From NCBI GenBank assembly GCA_964476625.1, contig CAYZBJ010000002.1, positions 68,647 through 132,646 on the forward strand: a stretch of DNA of 64,000 nt, given 5' to 3'. This document shows, in pieces, positions 51,730-60,754 of the stretch. A program made the position numbers and the translations under genes. A model generated the notes under the pieces. That model made no database searches. It was not told where the DNA came from and saw nothing but the letters and a program-made list of their open reading frames with translations. Numbering within the stretch: the stretch's first letter is position 1; every line of letters starts with the position of its first letter. Source of the stretch: JAMLIN01 sp964476625 (lineage in GTDB: Bacteria > Pseudomonadota > Gammaproteobacteria > Burkholderiales > Burkholderiaceae_E).

Positions 51730-51931
51730 CCGGCAACGTAGTACATGGCCGGCCAAAGCCGGCCTGGTAACAAGTTGGTGAAAAGGTGCCCGTCCTCGTG
51801 GCGGGTTTGTTGCAACTCCGCTGGTGGCGTCGATACCGCTTCCCTTCCCGCCGGTCGCAGCAGTCGACCGGCGCGGTGCCCGGGAACGAACGGGTCGCCG
51901 GCGCGTATTCAATCATTGGAAATCTTCAACA

Positions 51932-53653
51932 TTGGCTAACGTCCAAACCACGGCCCCGTCCCAGGAAACCGAAAGCTTCGCCGCGATGTTCGAGGAATCT
52001 CTCTCGCGGCAGGAAATGCGCACGGGCGAGGTCATCACCGCCGAAGTGCTGCGGGTCGACCACAACTACGTCGTCGTCAACGCGGGCCTGAAGTCCGAGA
52101 GCTTCATTCCGCTCGAGGAGTTCCTCAACGATCGCGGCGAACTCGATGTCAACGAAGGCGACTTCGTCTCGGTGGCGATCGATGCCCTCGAAGACGGCTA
52201 CGGCGAGACCCGGCTCTCGCGCGATCGCGCCAAGCGGCTGGCCGCATGGCTGCAGCTCGAGAAGGCGCTCGACCAGGGCGAGCAGGTCGAAGGCACGATC
52301 ACCGGCAAGGTGAAGGGTGGCCTGACCGTCATGACCAACGGCATCCGGGCGTTCCTGCCGGGCTCGCTGATCGACATGCGTCCGGTCAAGGACACGACCC
52401 CGTACGAGGGCAAGACCCTCGAGTTCAAGGTCATCAAGCTCGATCGCAAGCGCAACAACGTGGTGCTGTCGCGGCGCGCGGTCATCGAGCTGTCGCAGGG
52501 CGAAGAGCGCCAGAAGCTGCTCGAGACGCTCGCCGAAGGCGCGATCGTCAACGGGATCGTCAAGAACATCACCGACTACGGTGCGTTCGTCGACCTCGGC
52601 GGCATCGACGGCCTGCTGCACATCACCGACATGGCGTGGCGTCGCGTTCGCCATCCGTCGGAAGTCGTCCAGGTCGGCCAGGAAATCACCGCCAAGGTCC
52701 TCAAGTTCGACCAGGAGCGCTCACGCGTCTCGCTGGGGGTCAAGCAGCTCGGTGACGACCCGTGGGTCGGCATTTCCCGCCGCTACCCGCAAGGCACCCG
52801 CATGTTCGGTCGCGTCACCAACATCACCGACTACGGCTCCTTCGTCGAGATCGAGCCGGGCATCGAGGGCCTGGTGCACGTGTCGGAAATGGACTGGACC
52901 AACAAGAACGTCAATCCCTCCAAGGTCGTCGCGCTCAACGACGAGGTCGAGGTGATGGTGCTCGACATCGACGAGGACCGCCGCCGCATCTCGCTGGGCA
53001 TGAAGCAGTGCCGCCCGAACCCGTGGGAAGAGTTCTCGGACAACTACCGCAAGGGCGACAAGGTCAAGGGCACCATCAAGTCGATCACCGACTTCGGCGT
53101 GTTCGTCGGCCTGCCTGGCGGCATCGACGGCCTGGTCCACCTGTCGGACCTGTCGTGGAACGCCCAGGGCGAGGAAGCCGTGCGCGACTTCAAGAAGGGC
53201 GACGAGGTCGAGGCCGTGGTGCTGGCGATCGATACCGATCGCGAGCGCATCTCGCTTGGCGTCAAGCAGCTCGAGGGCGATCCGTTCAACAACTACGCGG
53301 CCACCCACGAGAAGGGGTCGATGGTTCGGGTGACGGTGACCTCGGTCGATGCCAAGGGCGCGGTCTGCGACCTCGGCAACGAAGTCGAGGGCTACCTGCG
53401 CGCTTCGGAGATCTCCCGCGATCGCGTCGAGGATGCCCGCAACCACCTGAAGGAAGGCGACGAGCTCGAAGCGATGGTGATCAACGTCGATCGCAAGAGC
53501 CGCTCGATCAGCCTTTCCCTGAAGGCCAAGGAAAGCGTCGAGACCGCCGATGCGCTGCAGCGGATGCAGGCCGAGAGTGGCGCCGCAACCGGCACCACCA
53601 ACCTCGGCGCGTTGCTGCGGGCGAAGCTCGACAACAGCAGCGACGACCAGTAA
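51932..53653 (+). CDS. rpsA: 30S ribosomal protein S1
   Basis: The product is 573 residues with six S1-type beta-barrel repeats. Clear examples include VKNITDYGAFVDLGGIDGLL, VTNITDYGSFVEIEPGIEGL and IKSITDFGVFVGLPGGIDGL. It recruits mRNA to the 30S subunit. I place the start at the TTG (51932), giving LANVQTTAPSQETESFAAMF, because the frame upstream is unlike S1. There is no strong ribosome site, as expected for autogenously controlled S1. The 202-bp leader (51730-51931) has no gene. Confidence 0.93.
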   Translation: MANVQTTAPSQETESFAAMFEESLSRQEMRTGEVITAEVLRVDHNYVVVNAGLKSESFIPLEEFLNDRGELDVNEGDFVSVAIDALEDGYGETRLSRDRAKRLAAWLQLEKALDQGEQVEGTITGKVKGGLTVMTNGIRAFLPGSLIDMRPVKDTTPYEGKTLEFKVIKLDRKRNNVVLSRRAVIELSQGEERQKLLETLAEGAIVNGIVKNITDYGAFVDLGGIDGLLHITDMAWRRVRHPSEVVQVGQEITAKVLKFDQERSRVSLGVKQLGDDPWVGISRRYPQGTRMFGRVTNITDYGSFVEIEPGIEGLVHVSEMDWTNKNVNPSKVVALNDEVEVMVLDIDEDRRRISLGMKQCRPNPWEEFSDNYRKGDKVKGTIKSITDFGVFVGLPGGIDGLVHLSDLSWNAQGEEAVRDFKKGDEVEAVVLAIDTDRERISLGVKQLEGDPFNNYAATHEKGSMVRVTVTSVDAKGAVCDLGNEVEGYLRASEISRDRVEDARNHLKEGDELEAMVINVDRKSRSISLSLKAKESVETADALQRMQAESGAATGTTNLGALLRAKLDNSSDDQ

Positions 53654-53737
53654 GGCGATCGCGGACGAGGCTCGGTGGGCATGGACATGAACGGTCCGGC
53701 GCAGGATGGGGCGGGCTCCGAAGCCGGGGCCCCCGCC

Positions 53738-54034
<297 letters not shown>

Positions 54035-54067
54035 TTTCCGCGCAGTGCCTGCGCCCGGAGCCCCACG

Positions 54068-54403
54068 ATGCGCGTCGTAGCCTGGATCTTCAACCTGCTC
54101 CTGTTTCTCGTCGCGCTCGGCTTCGCGCTATCGAACACCGCGGTCACCGAACTGCGCTTCTTCCTGTTCGGCGACGACCTCGCCTGGCGGGCGCCGCTGG
54201 TGATCTTCCTGCTGCTGTTCTTCGTCGCGGGCGCCGTCGTCGGCCTGCTCGCGGCGTTTCCCTCGTTCTTTCGCAATCGTCGTGAACTGTCGCGCCTGCG
54301 GCGCGAGTTGCGCCTGCGGGAGGCACGTGAACACGAGCCCGCTCCCGTCCCGGACGTGCTGCCTCCCGATGCGGCGGCGATCCCGCCACGCCTGGGTGGC
54401 TGA
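54068..54403 (+). CDS. lapA: LapA domain (DUF1049) inner-membrane protein
   Basis: The product is 111 residues with two membrane helices (VVAWIFNLLLFLVALGFALS and PLVIFLLLFFVAGAVVGLLA). A basic, arginine-rich cytoplasmic tail follows with heptad-like spacing (RNRRELSRLRRELRLREARE). LapA works with LapB in control of lipopolysaccharide synthesis by regulating LpxC turnover. Located 29 bp before lapB and 33 bp after ihfB. Confidence 0.92.
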   Translation: MRVVAWIFNLLLFLVALGFALSNTAVTELRFFLFGDDLAWRAPLVIFLLLFFVAGAVVGLLAAFPSFFRNRRELSRLRRELRLREAREHEPAPVPDVLPPDAAAIPPRLGG

Positions 54404-54432
54404 GCGGCCCGTTCCGGGCGGATGATCGAGCG

Positions 54433-55608
54433 ATGACCTTCGATGCCTGGTGGCTGCTCGCCATCCCGCTGTTCTTCATCCTCGGCTGGTTCGCGGCGCG
54501 TTTCGACGCACGCCAGTCGGGCGCCGGCGCGGGCATGCCGGACGCCTATTTCCGCGGCCTGAACTTCCTGCTCAACGAGCAGCCCGACAAGGCGATCGAC
54601 GCCTTCATCGATGTCGTCCAGGTCGACCCCGAAACCATCGAGCTGCACTTCGCGCTCGGCAACCTGTTCCGGCGCCGCGGCGAGACCGACCGGGCGATCC
54701 GGGTGCATCAGAACCTGATCGAGCGGCGCGACCTCGATGCCGGCCAGCGCGAACATGCGCTCTTCGAACTCGGCCAGGACTTCCTGCGCGCCGGCCTGAT
54801 CGACCGCGCCGAGGATGCCTTCAACCGGCTCGAGGGCTCGCGCTACCGGGCGGCCGCCTTGCACCACCGCCTGCAGATCGCGCAGATGGTGCGCGACTGG
54901 CCCCAGGCGATCGAGATCGCGGAGCGGTTGCGGCTCGATCTCGGCGAGAACCGCTCGCACGAGCTCGCCCAGTTCCATTGCGAGCGCGCCGCCGCCGCGC
55001 TGGCCGCCGATGGCCCCGATGCCGCGACGGCCGCCATGGAAGCGATCACCCTGGCTACCGAGGCCGACCCGCAGCATCCCCGGCCATGGCTGATGCGCGG
55101 CGAGCTCGCCTTGCGCGACGACAAGCCCGAGCAGGCCTTGGCCGCCTGGGAGCGGATGCTCGAGCTCAGTCCGGCGCACGCCTCGCTGATCGCGGTATCG
55201 TGGCTCGATGCCTCGCATCGCGCCGATCGGCTCGACGATGGCCTGGCCCGGCTCGAGGCGATCGCGGCGAGCGCGCCTTCGATCGACGTCTTCCGGGCGG
55301 TATTCGATGCGCGCCTCGCGCGCGACGGCGTCGATGCCGCGGTCGAGTGGGCCGAGGTCATCCTGCGTGAGTGGCCCTCGCTGCTGGCGCTCGAGACCCT
55401 GCTCGCGGCCGGCGCCGAGGGGCGCGATCCGCATGAGCGCGCGCGCGACGACCTGATCCGCTCGCTCGCGAAGGACCAGGCCGATCGCCTCGGGCGCTAT
55501 GTCTGCTCGTATTGCGGCTTCAAGGCGCGCACCTACTACTGGCAATGTCCGGGCTGCAGCCGCTGGGACAGCTATGCGCCGCGTCGCGGGGAGGGCATCG
55601 GTGAGTGA
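54433..55608 (+). CDS. lapB: Lipopolysaccharide assembly protein LapB (YciM)
   Basis: The product is 391 residues. An N-terminal membrane helix (LLAIPLFFILGWFAARF) precedes a region of tetratricopeptide-like repeats (EQPDKAIDAFIDVVQVDPET and similar, residues 45-330). A C-terminal rubredoxin-like zinc/iron site follows, CSYCGF and CPGCSRWD. LapB presents LpxC to the protease FtsH. The stop region overlaps the GTG start of rfaE by eight bases. It sits just before the heptose genes, an envelope-linked order. Confidence 0.95.
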   Translation: MTFDAWWLLAIPLFFILGWFAARFDARQSGAGAGMPDAYFRGLNFLLNEQPDKAIDAFIDVVQVDPETIELHFALGNLFRRRGETDRAIRVHQNLIERRDLDAGQREHALFELGQDFLRAGLIDRAEDAFNRLEGSRYRAAALHHRLQIAQMVRDWPQAIEIAERLRLDLGENRSHELAQFHCERAAAALAADGPDAATAAMEAITLATEADPQHPRPWLMRGELALRDDKPEQALAAWERMLELSPAHASLIAVSWLDASHRADRLDDGLARLEAIAASAPSIDVFRAVFDARLARDGVDAAVEWAEVILREWPSLLALETLLAAGAEGRDPHERARDDLIRSLAKDQADRLGRYVCSYCGFKARTYYWQCPGCSRWDSYAPRRGEGIGE

Positions 55609-56533
55609 GCGCGTGGATTTTCGCCCGGCCCGCATCCTCGTGGTCGGCGACGCGATGCTCGACCGCTACTGGTTCGGCGACGTCGAGCGCATCTCCCCGG
55701 AAGCGCCCGTGCCGGTGGTGCGCGTGCGGCAGTTCGAGGAGCGCCTGGGCGGCGCGGCCAACGTCGCGCGCAACGTCGCGTCGCTGGGCGCCCATGCCAC
55801 CCTGGTGGCGATCGTCGGGAACGACGAGCCGGGCCGCCTGATCGACCGGATGGCGCGCGAACTCGGCGTCGAGACCCGGCTGGCGCGCGATGCCGACCTG
55901 CCGACGACCATCAAGCTGCGGGTGATCGGTCGCCAGCAGCAGTTGCTGCGGATCGATTTCGAGGAAAGCCCGGGTCCGGCTGCGCTCGCGAGCAAGCTCG
56001 AGGCGGTGGGCGAGGCGATCGCGGCTTGCGACGTGATGGTGCTGTCCGACTACGGCAAGGGCGGCCTCGCCCAGGTCGACCGGATGCTCGCGATGGCTCG
56101 CGAGGCCGGGCGGCCAGTGGTCGTCGACCCCAAGGGCGAGGACTTCGACCGCTATCGCGGCGCGTCGGTGCTCACGCCCAACCGGGCCGAGCTGCGCGCG
56201 GTGGTCGGCAACTGGCATGGGGAGGACGACCTGGCCGCGAAGGCGCATGCGCTGCGTGAGCGGCTCGAGCTCGATTCGCTCCTGCTGACGCGCTCGGAGG
56301 AGGGGATGTCGCTCTTTTCCAGCGACGGCAGCAGTCATCATGTGGCCACCCGCGCCCGCGAGGTCTACGATGTTTCCGGTGCGGGCGACACCGTGGTCGC
56401 GACCCTCGCGACCGCGCTGGCGGTCGGTTGCCCGGTCAAGGTGGCGATGGGCCTGGCCAATACCGCCGGCGGCATCGTGGTCGGCAAGCTCGGCACCGCC
56501 GACGTCACCCCAGAGGAGTTGTTCGGATCATGA
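55601..56533 (+). CDS. rfaE1: D-glycero-beta-D-manno-heptose-7-phosphate kinase (RfaE1/HldA)
   Basis: The product is 310 residues, a ribokinase/PfkB-fold kinase. It has VGDAMLDRYWFGDVERISPE, GGAANVARNVASLG and the C-terminal catalytic VSGAGDTVVATLATALAVG with the base Asp. Only the kinase domain is present; the cytidylyltransferase domain found in bifunctional HldE is missing, so an rfaE2/hldC gene must lie elsewhere. It starts at GTG 55601, overlapping lapB. The stop overlaps rfaD (ATGA). Confidence 0.93.
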   Translation: MSERVDFRPARILVVGDAMLDRYWFGDVERISPEAPVPVVRVRQFEERLGGAANVARNVASLGAHATLVAIVGNDEPGRLIDRMARELGVETRLARDADLPTTIKLRVIGRQQQLLRIDFEESPGPAALASKLEAVGEAIAACDVMVLSDYGKGGLAQVDRMLAMAREAGRPVVVDPKGEDFDRYRGASVLTPNRAELRAVVGNWHGEDDLAAKAHALRERLELDSLLLTRSEEGMSLFSSDGSSHHVATRAREVYDVSGAGDTVVATLATALAVGCPVKVAMGLANTAGGIVVGKLGTADVTPEELFGS

Positions 56534-57519
56534 TCATTGTCACCGGCGCGGCCGGTTTCATCGGCTCGAACCTGGTGAGGGCGCTCAATGCGCGGGGCGA
56601 GCACGAGATCATCGCGGTCGACAACCTGCGTGCTGCGGCGAAGTTCCGCAACCTGGTCGGCTGCGACATCGCGGACTACCTCGACAAGGAAGAGTTCCTC
56701 GCGCGCCTCGGCGGCCTGCGGGGGGTGCGGGCGATCTTCCACCAGGGCGCCTGCTCCGACACGATGGAGAGCGACGGGCGCTACATGATGGCGAACAACT
56801 ACCGCTATTCATCGGCATTGCTCGACTACGCCCTCGGGCAGCGGATCCCGTTCATCTATGCCTCGTCGGCGGCGGTCTACGGCGGCAGCAGCGAATTCAT
56901 CGAGACGCCCGAGTACGAATCGCCGCTGAACGTCTACGGCTACTCGAAGCTGCTGTTCGACCAGATCGTGCGTCGTCGCCTCGAGCGGGCGGAGAGCCAG
57001 GTGGTGGGCCTGCGCTACTTCAACGTGTATGGTCCGCGCGAATCGCACAAGGGCCGGATGGCTTCGGTGGCCTTCCACAACTACAACCAGTTCCTCGCCG
57101 ATGGCCGGGTCCGGTTGTTCGGCCCGCACGATGGCTACGGTCCCGGCGAGCAGTCGCGCGACTTCGTCCATGTCGACGACGTCGTCGCCCTGAACCTGCA
57201 TTGCCTCGACAACCCGGCGATGCGCGGCGTGTTCAATTGCGGCACCGGCCGGGCGCAACCCTTCAACGACATCGCCCGCACCGTGGTGGCGACCTTGCGC
57301 GAACTGCGTGGCGAAACGCCGCTCGACCTGGCCGGCATGGTGTCGGCGGGCCTGCTCGAGTACATCGAGTTTCCCGAGGCGCTCAAGGGCAAGTACCAGA
57401 GCTTTACCCGCTGCGACCCGACCCGCCTGCGCGCGGCCGGCTATGCGACGCCCTTCGCGACCGTCGAGGAAGGCGTGGCGCGCTATGTCCACTGGTTGGC
57501 GACCAACCCGCAAGGCTGA
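56530..57519 (+). CDS. rfaD: ADP-L-glycero-D-manno-heptose-6-epimerase
   Basis: The product is 329 residues. It has MIIVTGAAGFIGSNLVRALN for NADP binding. The catalytic pair sits in ASSAAVYGG and the YGYSKLLFDQ motif. The family-specific stretch RYFNVYGPRESHKGRMASVA also fits. It converts ADP-D-glycero- to ADP-L-glycero-manno-heptose for lipopolysaccharide inner core. It is the last gene of this operon; a possible GCCGTCG/CGACGGC hairpin lies just after the stop. Confidence 0.95.
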   Translation: MIIVTGAAGFIGSNLVRALNARGEHEIIAVDNLRAAAKFRNLVGCDIADYLDKEEFLARLGGLRGVRAIFHQGACSDTMESDGRYMMANNYRYSSALLDYALGQRIPFIYASSAAVYGGSSEFIETPEYESPLNVYGYSKLLFDQIVRRRLERAESQVVGLRYFNVYGPRESHKGRMASVAFHNYNQFLADGRVRLFGPHDGYGPGEQSRDFVHVDDVVALNLHCLDNPAMRGVFNCGTGRAQPFNDIARTVVATLRELRGETPLDLAGMVSAGLLEYIEFPEALKGKYQSFTRCDPTRLRAAGYATPFATVEEGVARYVHWLATNPQG

Positions 57520-57603
57520 GCCGTCGGGCCGATGGCAGCGCCCGCGACGGCGCGCATAGTCATCCGGTAGAGGCGCCCGCGCCCGGCGCCGCCGGAGAGC
57601 CCC

Positions 57604-58095
57604 ATGCCGGTCCCGATCCCGCTCCTGGCCGCGACTCCCGCCAGGATGTCCGTTCCGAGCTTCGTCCCGATTCCCGCGCGGATGCCATTCCTGGTCGCGA
57701 TCATCCTCTGCCTGCTGGCCCTCGCGGGGCTCGGCCTGCCGTTGCCCGCCCGGGCGCTCGACGCCAATGCTGCTTCGCAGGCCGAGCTCGAATCGATTCG
57801 TGGCATCGGCCCGGCGATCGCGGCGCGCATCATCGCCGAGCGGGAGCGGGGCCCCTATCTCGATCTCGACGATCTACGCGATCGGGTGCGCGGTATCGGC
57901 GTGGCCAGCCTGCGCCGCATGGCGGAGGCCGGGCTCGAGGTCGCGGGCCCGCCGGGAATGGCTGGCGGCATGGCGGGCGGTGGGCCGCGCGGCGCGGTCG
58001 CGTCCGGGGGGCGGGCGCGAGCCTGGGTGCGGGAGATCCCGGCGCCGGCCGATCAGCCGCGCCGGCCGAGCTCGCCGGGCAGCAGCGGCTGGTAG
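57604..58095 (+). CDS. ComEA-like helix-hairpin-helix DNA-binding protein
   Basis: The product is 163 residues. A signal or anchor helix lies at about residues 29-50. One helix-hairpin-helix pair follows (ALDANAASQAELESIRGIGP, residues 50-70, and the second hairpin near 95, RVRGIGVASLRRM), as in ComEA, which binds incoming DNA in the periplasm. A glycine-rich tail follows. The last 43 bases overlap the converging FecR-domain gene. An in-frame Met at residue 15 or 27 is also possible as a start. Confidence 0.85.
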   Translation: MPVPIPLLAATPARMSVPSFVPIPARMPFLVAIILCLLALAGLGLPLPARALDANAASQAELESIRGIGPAIAARIIAERERGPYLDLDDLRDRVRGIGVASLRRMAEAGLEVAGPPGMAGGMAGGGPRGAVASGGRARAWVREIPAPADQPRRPSSPGSSGW

Positions 58096-58796
58096 TGGTA
58101 CTCGATCGTGGCGGGGCGCTTGGGCGGGTTCGGCGCCGGAGGCATGATCCGGGGCTTGCCGTCGTCGCGCATCGGTATCCCGTCGCGTCCGGCCAGGCGC
58201 AGCGTCTGGCCTTCGGGTACCTCGACGGTGCCATGCGCGCTGGTGACCGCGACGCGGCCCTCGTGGACCGAGACCCGCAGGCGCTCGCCCGGCAGCGCGC
58301 CGTCGTCGCAGCCGGTCGATGGCATGCACAGCGAATGCTCGACGCTGAAGTCGGTGCCGCGGATGCCCATCACCGCGGTCGGGGTCTGGAGCCGGAAGTC
58401 CTCGTGCCGGACCTTGCCGATGGCACCGCTGATGGTGCGCACCAGGCCGCGGGCGAGTGAATAGAAGGCCCGTTGCGAGCCCGGTTCGACGCTGTACTCA
58501 TCGACCTGGAACTCGCTGTCGGGGCCGATCGACAGCACCGCGCCGTCGCGCATGCGCAGCTCGAGCCGCGCCTCGGGCCCGGTCCTGAAGCGGTCGCCGG
58601 CATGGATCCGGCTGCCCGGGCGTACCGGCGCATTCAGTTGCTGGGGGCGCAGGCGCATGGTCGGGCCGTTGGCCGAGACCACTTCGCCGGCGAACTCGGC
58701 CGCCCAGGCGCCACAGGCCAGCAGCAAGGCCGCCAGCCCGAGGCCGGCGCGGGAAAGCACGCCAGGTCGAGGGCGCTTGAGAGCAGGGATCGCCAT
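58053..58796 (-). CDS. FecR-domain exported protein
   Basis: The product is 247 residues with a signal peptide ending near residue 33. A FecR-like domain follows, with FAGEVVSANGPTMRLRPQ, IHAGDRFRTGPEARLELRMR and the TPTAVMGIRGTDFSVEH stretch typical of FecR-domain proteins outside iron signalling. Two cysteines (LCMPSTGCDD) may pair. The C-terminus is proline-rich. There is no FecI-like sigma factor adjacent, so it is probably a cell-envelope structural or regulatory protein. It converges on the comEA-like gene with a 43-bp overlap. Confidence 0.85.
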   Translation of the reverse strand: MAIPALKRPRPGVLSRAGLGLAALLLACGAWAAEFAGEVVSANGPTMRLRPQQLNAPVRPGSRIHAGDRFRTGPEARLELRMRDGAVLSIGPDSEFQVDEYSVEPGSQRAFYSLARGLVRTISGAIGKVRHEDFRLQTPTAVMGIRGTDFSVEHSLCMPSTGCDDGALPGERLRVSVHEGRVAVTSAHGTVEVPEGQTLRLAGRDGIPMRDDGKPRIMPPAPNPPKRPATIEYHYQPLLPGELGRRG

Positions 58797-58962
58797 GATC
58801 CGTGTTTGCGGCGCGCCCGGCGCGAACATGAGGCCTGGCGTGTCGATGGCCGATGGATGGCGATTTTTCCGGCATCGACGGCTCCGGTAAGATCGGATCC
58901 CGACTTCCTCCGGCAATGACCGGCCCGCCTGCGCGAACGCCGGGCCGCTTTCCCGACGCTCC

Positions 58963-59829
58963 ATGACGACCGCGATATCCGACCGGCTTGTTTCCTACGC
59001 GCTGCTGGTGCGCCTGCATCGGCCGATCGGGACCTTGCTGCTGCTGTGGCCGACGCTCTGGGCGCTGTTCATCGCCGCCGACGGGGCGCCGGACCCCTAC
59101 ATGCTGTTCGCGTTCTGCCTCGGCACCTTGCTGATGCGCTCTGCCGGTTGCGCCATCAACGACTTCGCTGACCGGGATTTCGACCGCCATGTGAAGCGTA
59201 CCCGCGAGCGGCCGGTCACCACCGGCCGGATCCGGCCCTGGGAAGCCGTCGCCGTCTTCGCCATGCTGTCGCTGCTGGCCCTGGTCCTGATCATCCCTTT
59301 CAATGCCCTGACCTGGCAGCTCGCCTTCGTCGCCGCCTTCGTTGCGGCCAGCTACCCGTTCACCAAGCGCTTCTTCCCGATGCCGCAGGCCTACCTCGGC
59401 ATCGCTTTCGGCTTCGGCATCCCGATGGCCTTTGCCGCCGTGCTCGGCGTCCTGCCGATGGAAGCCTGGCTGATGCTGCTGGCCAACGTCTTCTGGGCGA
59501 TCGCCTACGACACCGAGTACGCGATGGTCGATCGCGACGACGACATCCACCTGGGGCTGCGCAGTTCGGCGCTGACCTTCGGGCGCTTCGACGTCGCGGC
59601 GGTGATGCTGTGCTACGCGGCGACCCTCGGCCTGCTCGGCGTCGTCGGCGCGCGGGTCGGTTTCGGCTGGCCCTATGCGGCCGGCCTCGCGGTGGCGGCC
59701 CTCATGGCCGTCCATCACTACTACCTGATCCGCGACCGGGCACGCGAGGGTTGCTTCCGGGCCTTCAACCACAACAACTGGTTCGGCGGCGTGATCATGC
59801 TCGGCATACTCGCCGAATACGCGATCTGA
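58963..59829 (+). CDS. ubiA: 4-hydroxybenzoate polyprenyltransferase
   Basis: The product is 288 residues with about eight membrane helices. The two prenyl-diphosphate/Mg sites are visible as NDFADRDFDRHVKRTRERP and DTEYAMVDRDDDIHLGLRSS. It attaches the polyprenyl tail to 4-hydroxybenzoate in ubiquinone synthesis. It starts 166 bp from the divergent FecR gene. ubiG at 40.3 kb belongs to the same pathway. Confidence 0.95.
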   Translation: MTTAISDRLVSYALLVRLHRPIGTLLLLWPTLWALFIAADGAPDPYMLFAFCLGTLLMRSAGCAINDFADRDFDRHVKRTRERPVTTGRIRPWEAVAVFAMLSLLALVLIIPFNALTWQLAFVAAFVAASYPFTKRFFPMPQAYLGIAFGFGIPMAFAAVLGVLPMEAWLMLLANVFWAIAYDTEYAMVDRDDDIHLGLRSSALTFGRFDVAAVMLCYAATLGLLGVVGARVGFGWPYAAGLAVAALMAVHHYYLIRDRAREGCFRAFNHNNWFGGVIMLGILAEYAI

Positions 59830-59881
59830 GGCGGAACGCCCGGCCTCGGATTCGAGCGCGCGGCAGGGTGGCCCAACGCGG

Positions 59882-60712
59882 TCATGCGCCCGAAGGCGAG
59901 GCCGGATCCGAGCCGAATTCGTCGCCGAGTTCCGCACTGCGACGGCACGCCGCGGCAACCCCGCGAGCGATGCCGTCGGCGATCGGGCCTTCACCGAGGA
60001 CCGCGAGCGCGGCGGCGGTCGTGCCGCCCTTCGAGGTGACCCGCTCGCGCAGGACCGACAGCGGCTCATCGGAGCGGGCGGCGAGTTCGGCGGCGCCGCG
60101 GAAGGTCGCGAGGGTGAGTTCGCGCGCCTGCCCGACCGACAGGCCGACGGCGCGTCCGGCGAGCTCGAGCTGTTCCATGAAGTAGAAGACATAGGCCGGG
60201 CCACTGCCGCTGACGGCGGTGACCGCGTCGAGCAGCGCTTCGTCCTCGACCCAGACGAAGCGGCCCACTGCCGCCAGGATCTCCTGCGCGGCCTGCCGGT
60301 CCGATTCGGCAAGGCCCGGCATCGCGGCCAGGCCGGTGACGCCCATCCCGATCAGCGCCGGGGTGTTGGGCATGGTGCGCACGATGCGCTGGTGGCCGCC
60401 GAGCCAGCGCGACAGGTCGGTGGCGCGGATGCCGGCGGCGACGCTGATCACGAGCTGCCGGTCGACCTGGCCGGCGAGTGGGCGCACGACGTCCGCGATC
60501 GCCTGCGGCTTGACCGCGAGCACGACGACATCGCAATCGGCGGCGTCGGCGAACCGTGCGTGGCAGGCGATGCCGAACCGGGCCGCCACCCGTTCGCGCT
60601 GCTCAGGGGATGGGTCGACCGCCTGGATGGTGTTCGCGGGGTGGCCGTTGGCGAGCAGGCCGCCGACCAGGGCGCTCGCCATGTTGCCGGCGCCGATGAA
60701 TGTGATTCGCAT
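59882..60712 (-). CDS. proC: Pyrroline-5-carboxylate reductase
   Basis: The product is 276 residues. It has the N-terminal Rossmann motif ITFIGAGNMASALVGGLLAN and the substrate-site region VMPNTPALIGMGVTGLAA (with RTMPNTP). The later stretch AVSGSGPAYVFYFMEQLELA and LRERVTSKGGTTAAALAVLG also fits. It makes proline from pyrroline-5-carboxylate with NAD(P)H. yggS, often beside proC, lies 2.2 kb away here. Confidence 0.95.
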   Translation of the reverse strand: MRITFIGAGNMASALVGGLLANGHPANTIQAVDPSPEQRERVAARFGIACHARFADAADCDVVVLAVKPQAIADVVRPLAGQVDRQLVISVAAGIRATDLSRWLGGHQRIVRTMPNTPALIGMGVTGLAAMPGLAESDRQAAQEILAAVGRFVWVEDEALLDAVTAVSGSGPAYVFYFMEQLELAGRAVGLSVGQARELTLATFRGAAELAARSDEPLSVLRERVTSKGGTTAAALAVLGEGPIADGIARGVAAACRRSAELGDEFGSDPASPSGA

Positions 60713-60754
60713 GCTTGCAGTCCTCCTCGAGTCGTCCGGGCCGGGCCGGACGGT

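Noticed and set aside
57520..57560. GCCGTCG/CGACGGC hairpin after rfaD
   Set aside because: The stem is short with a long loop and no T tract. Not strong enough to call as a terminator.
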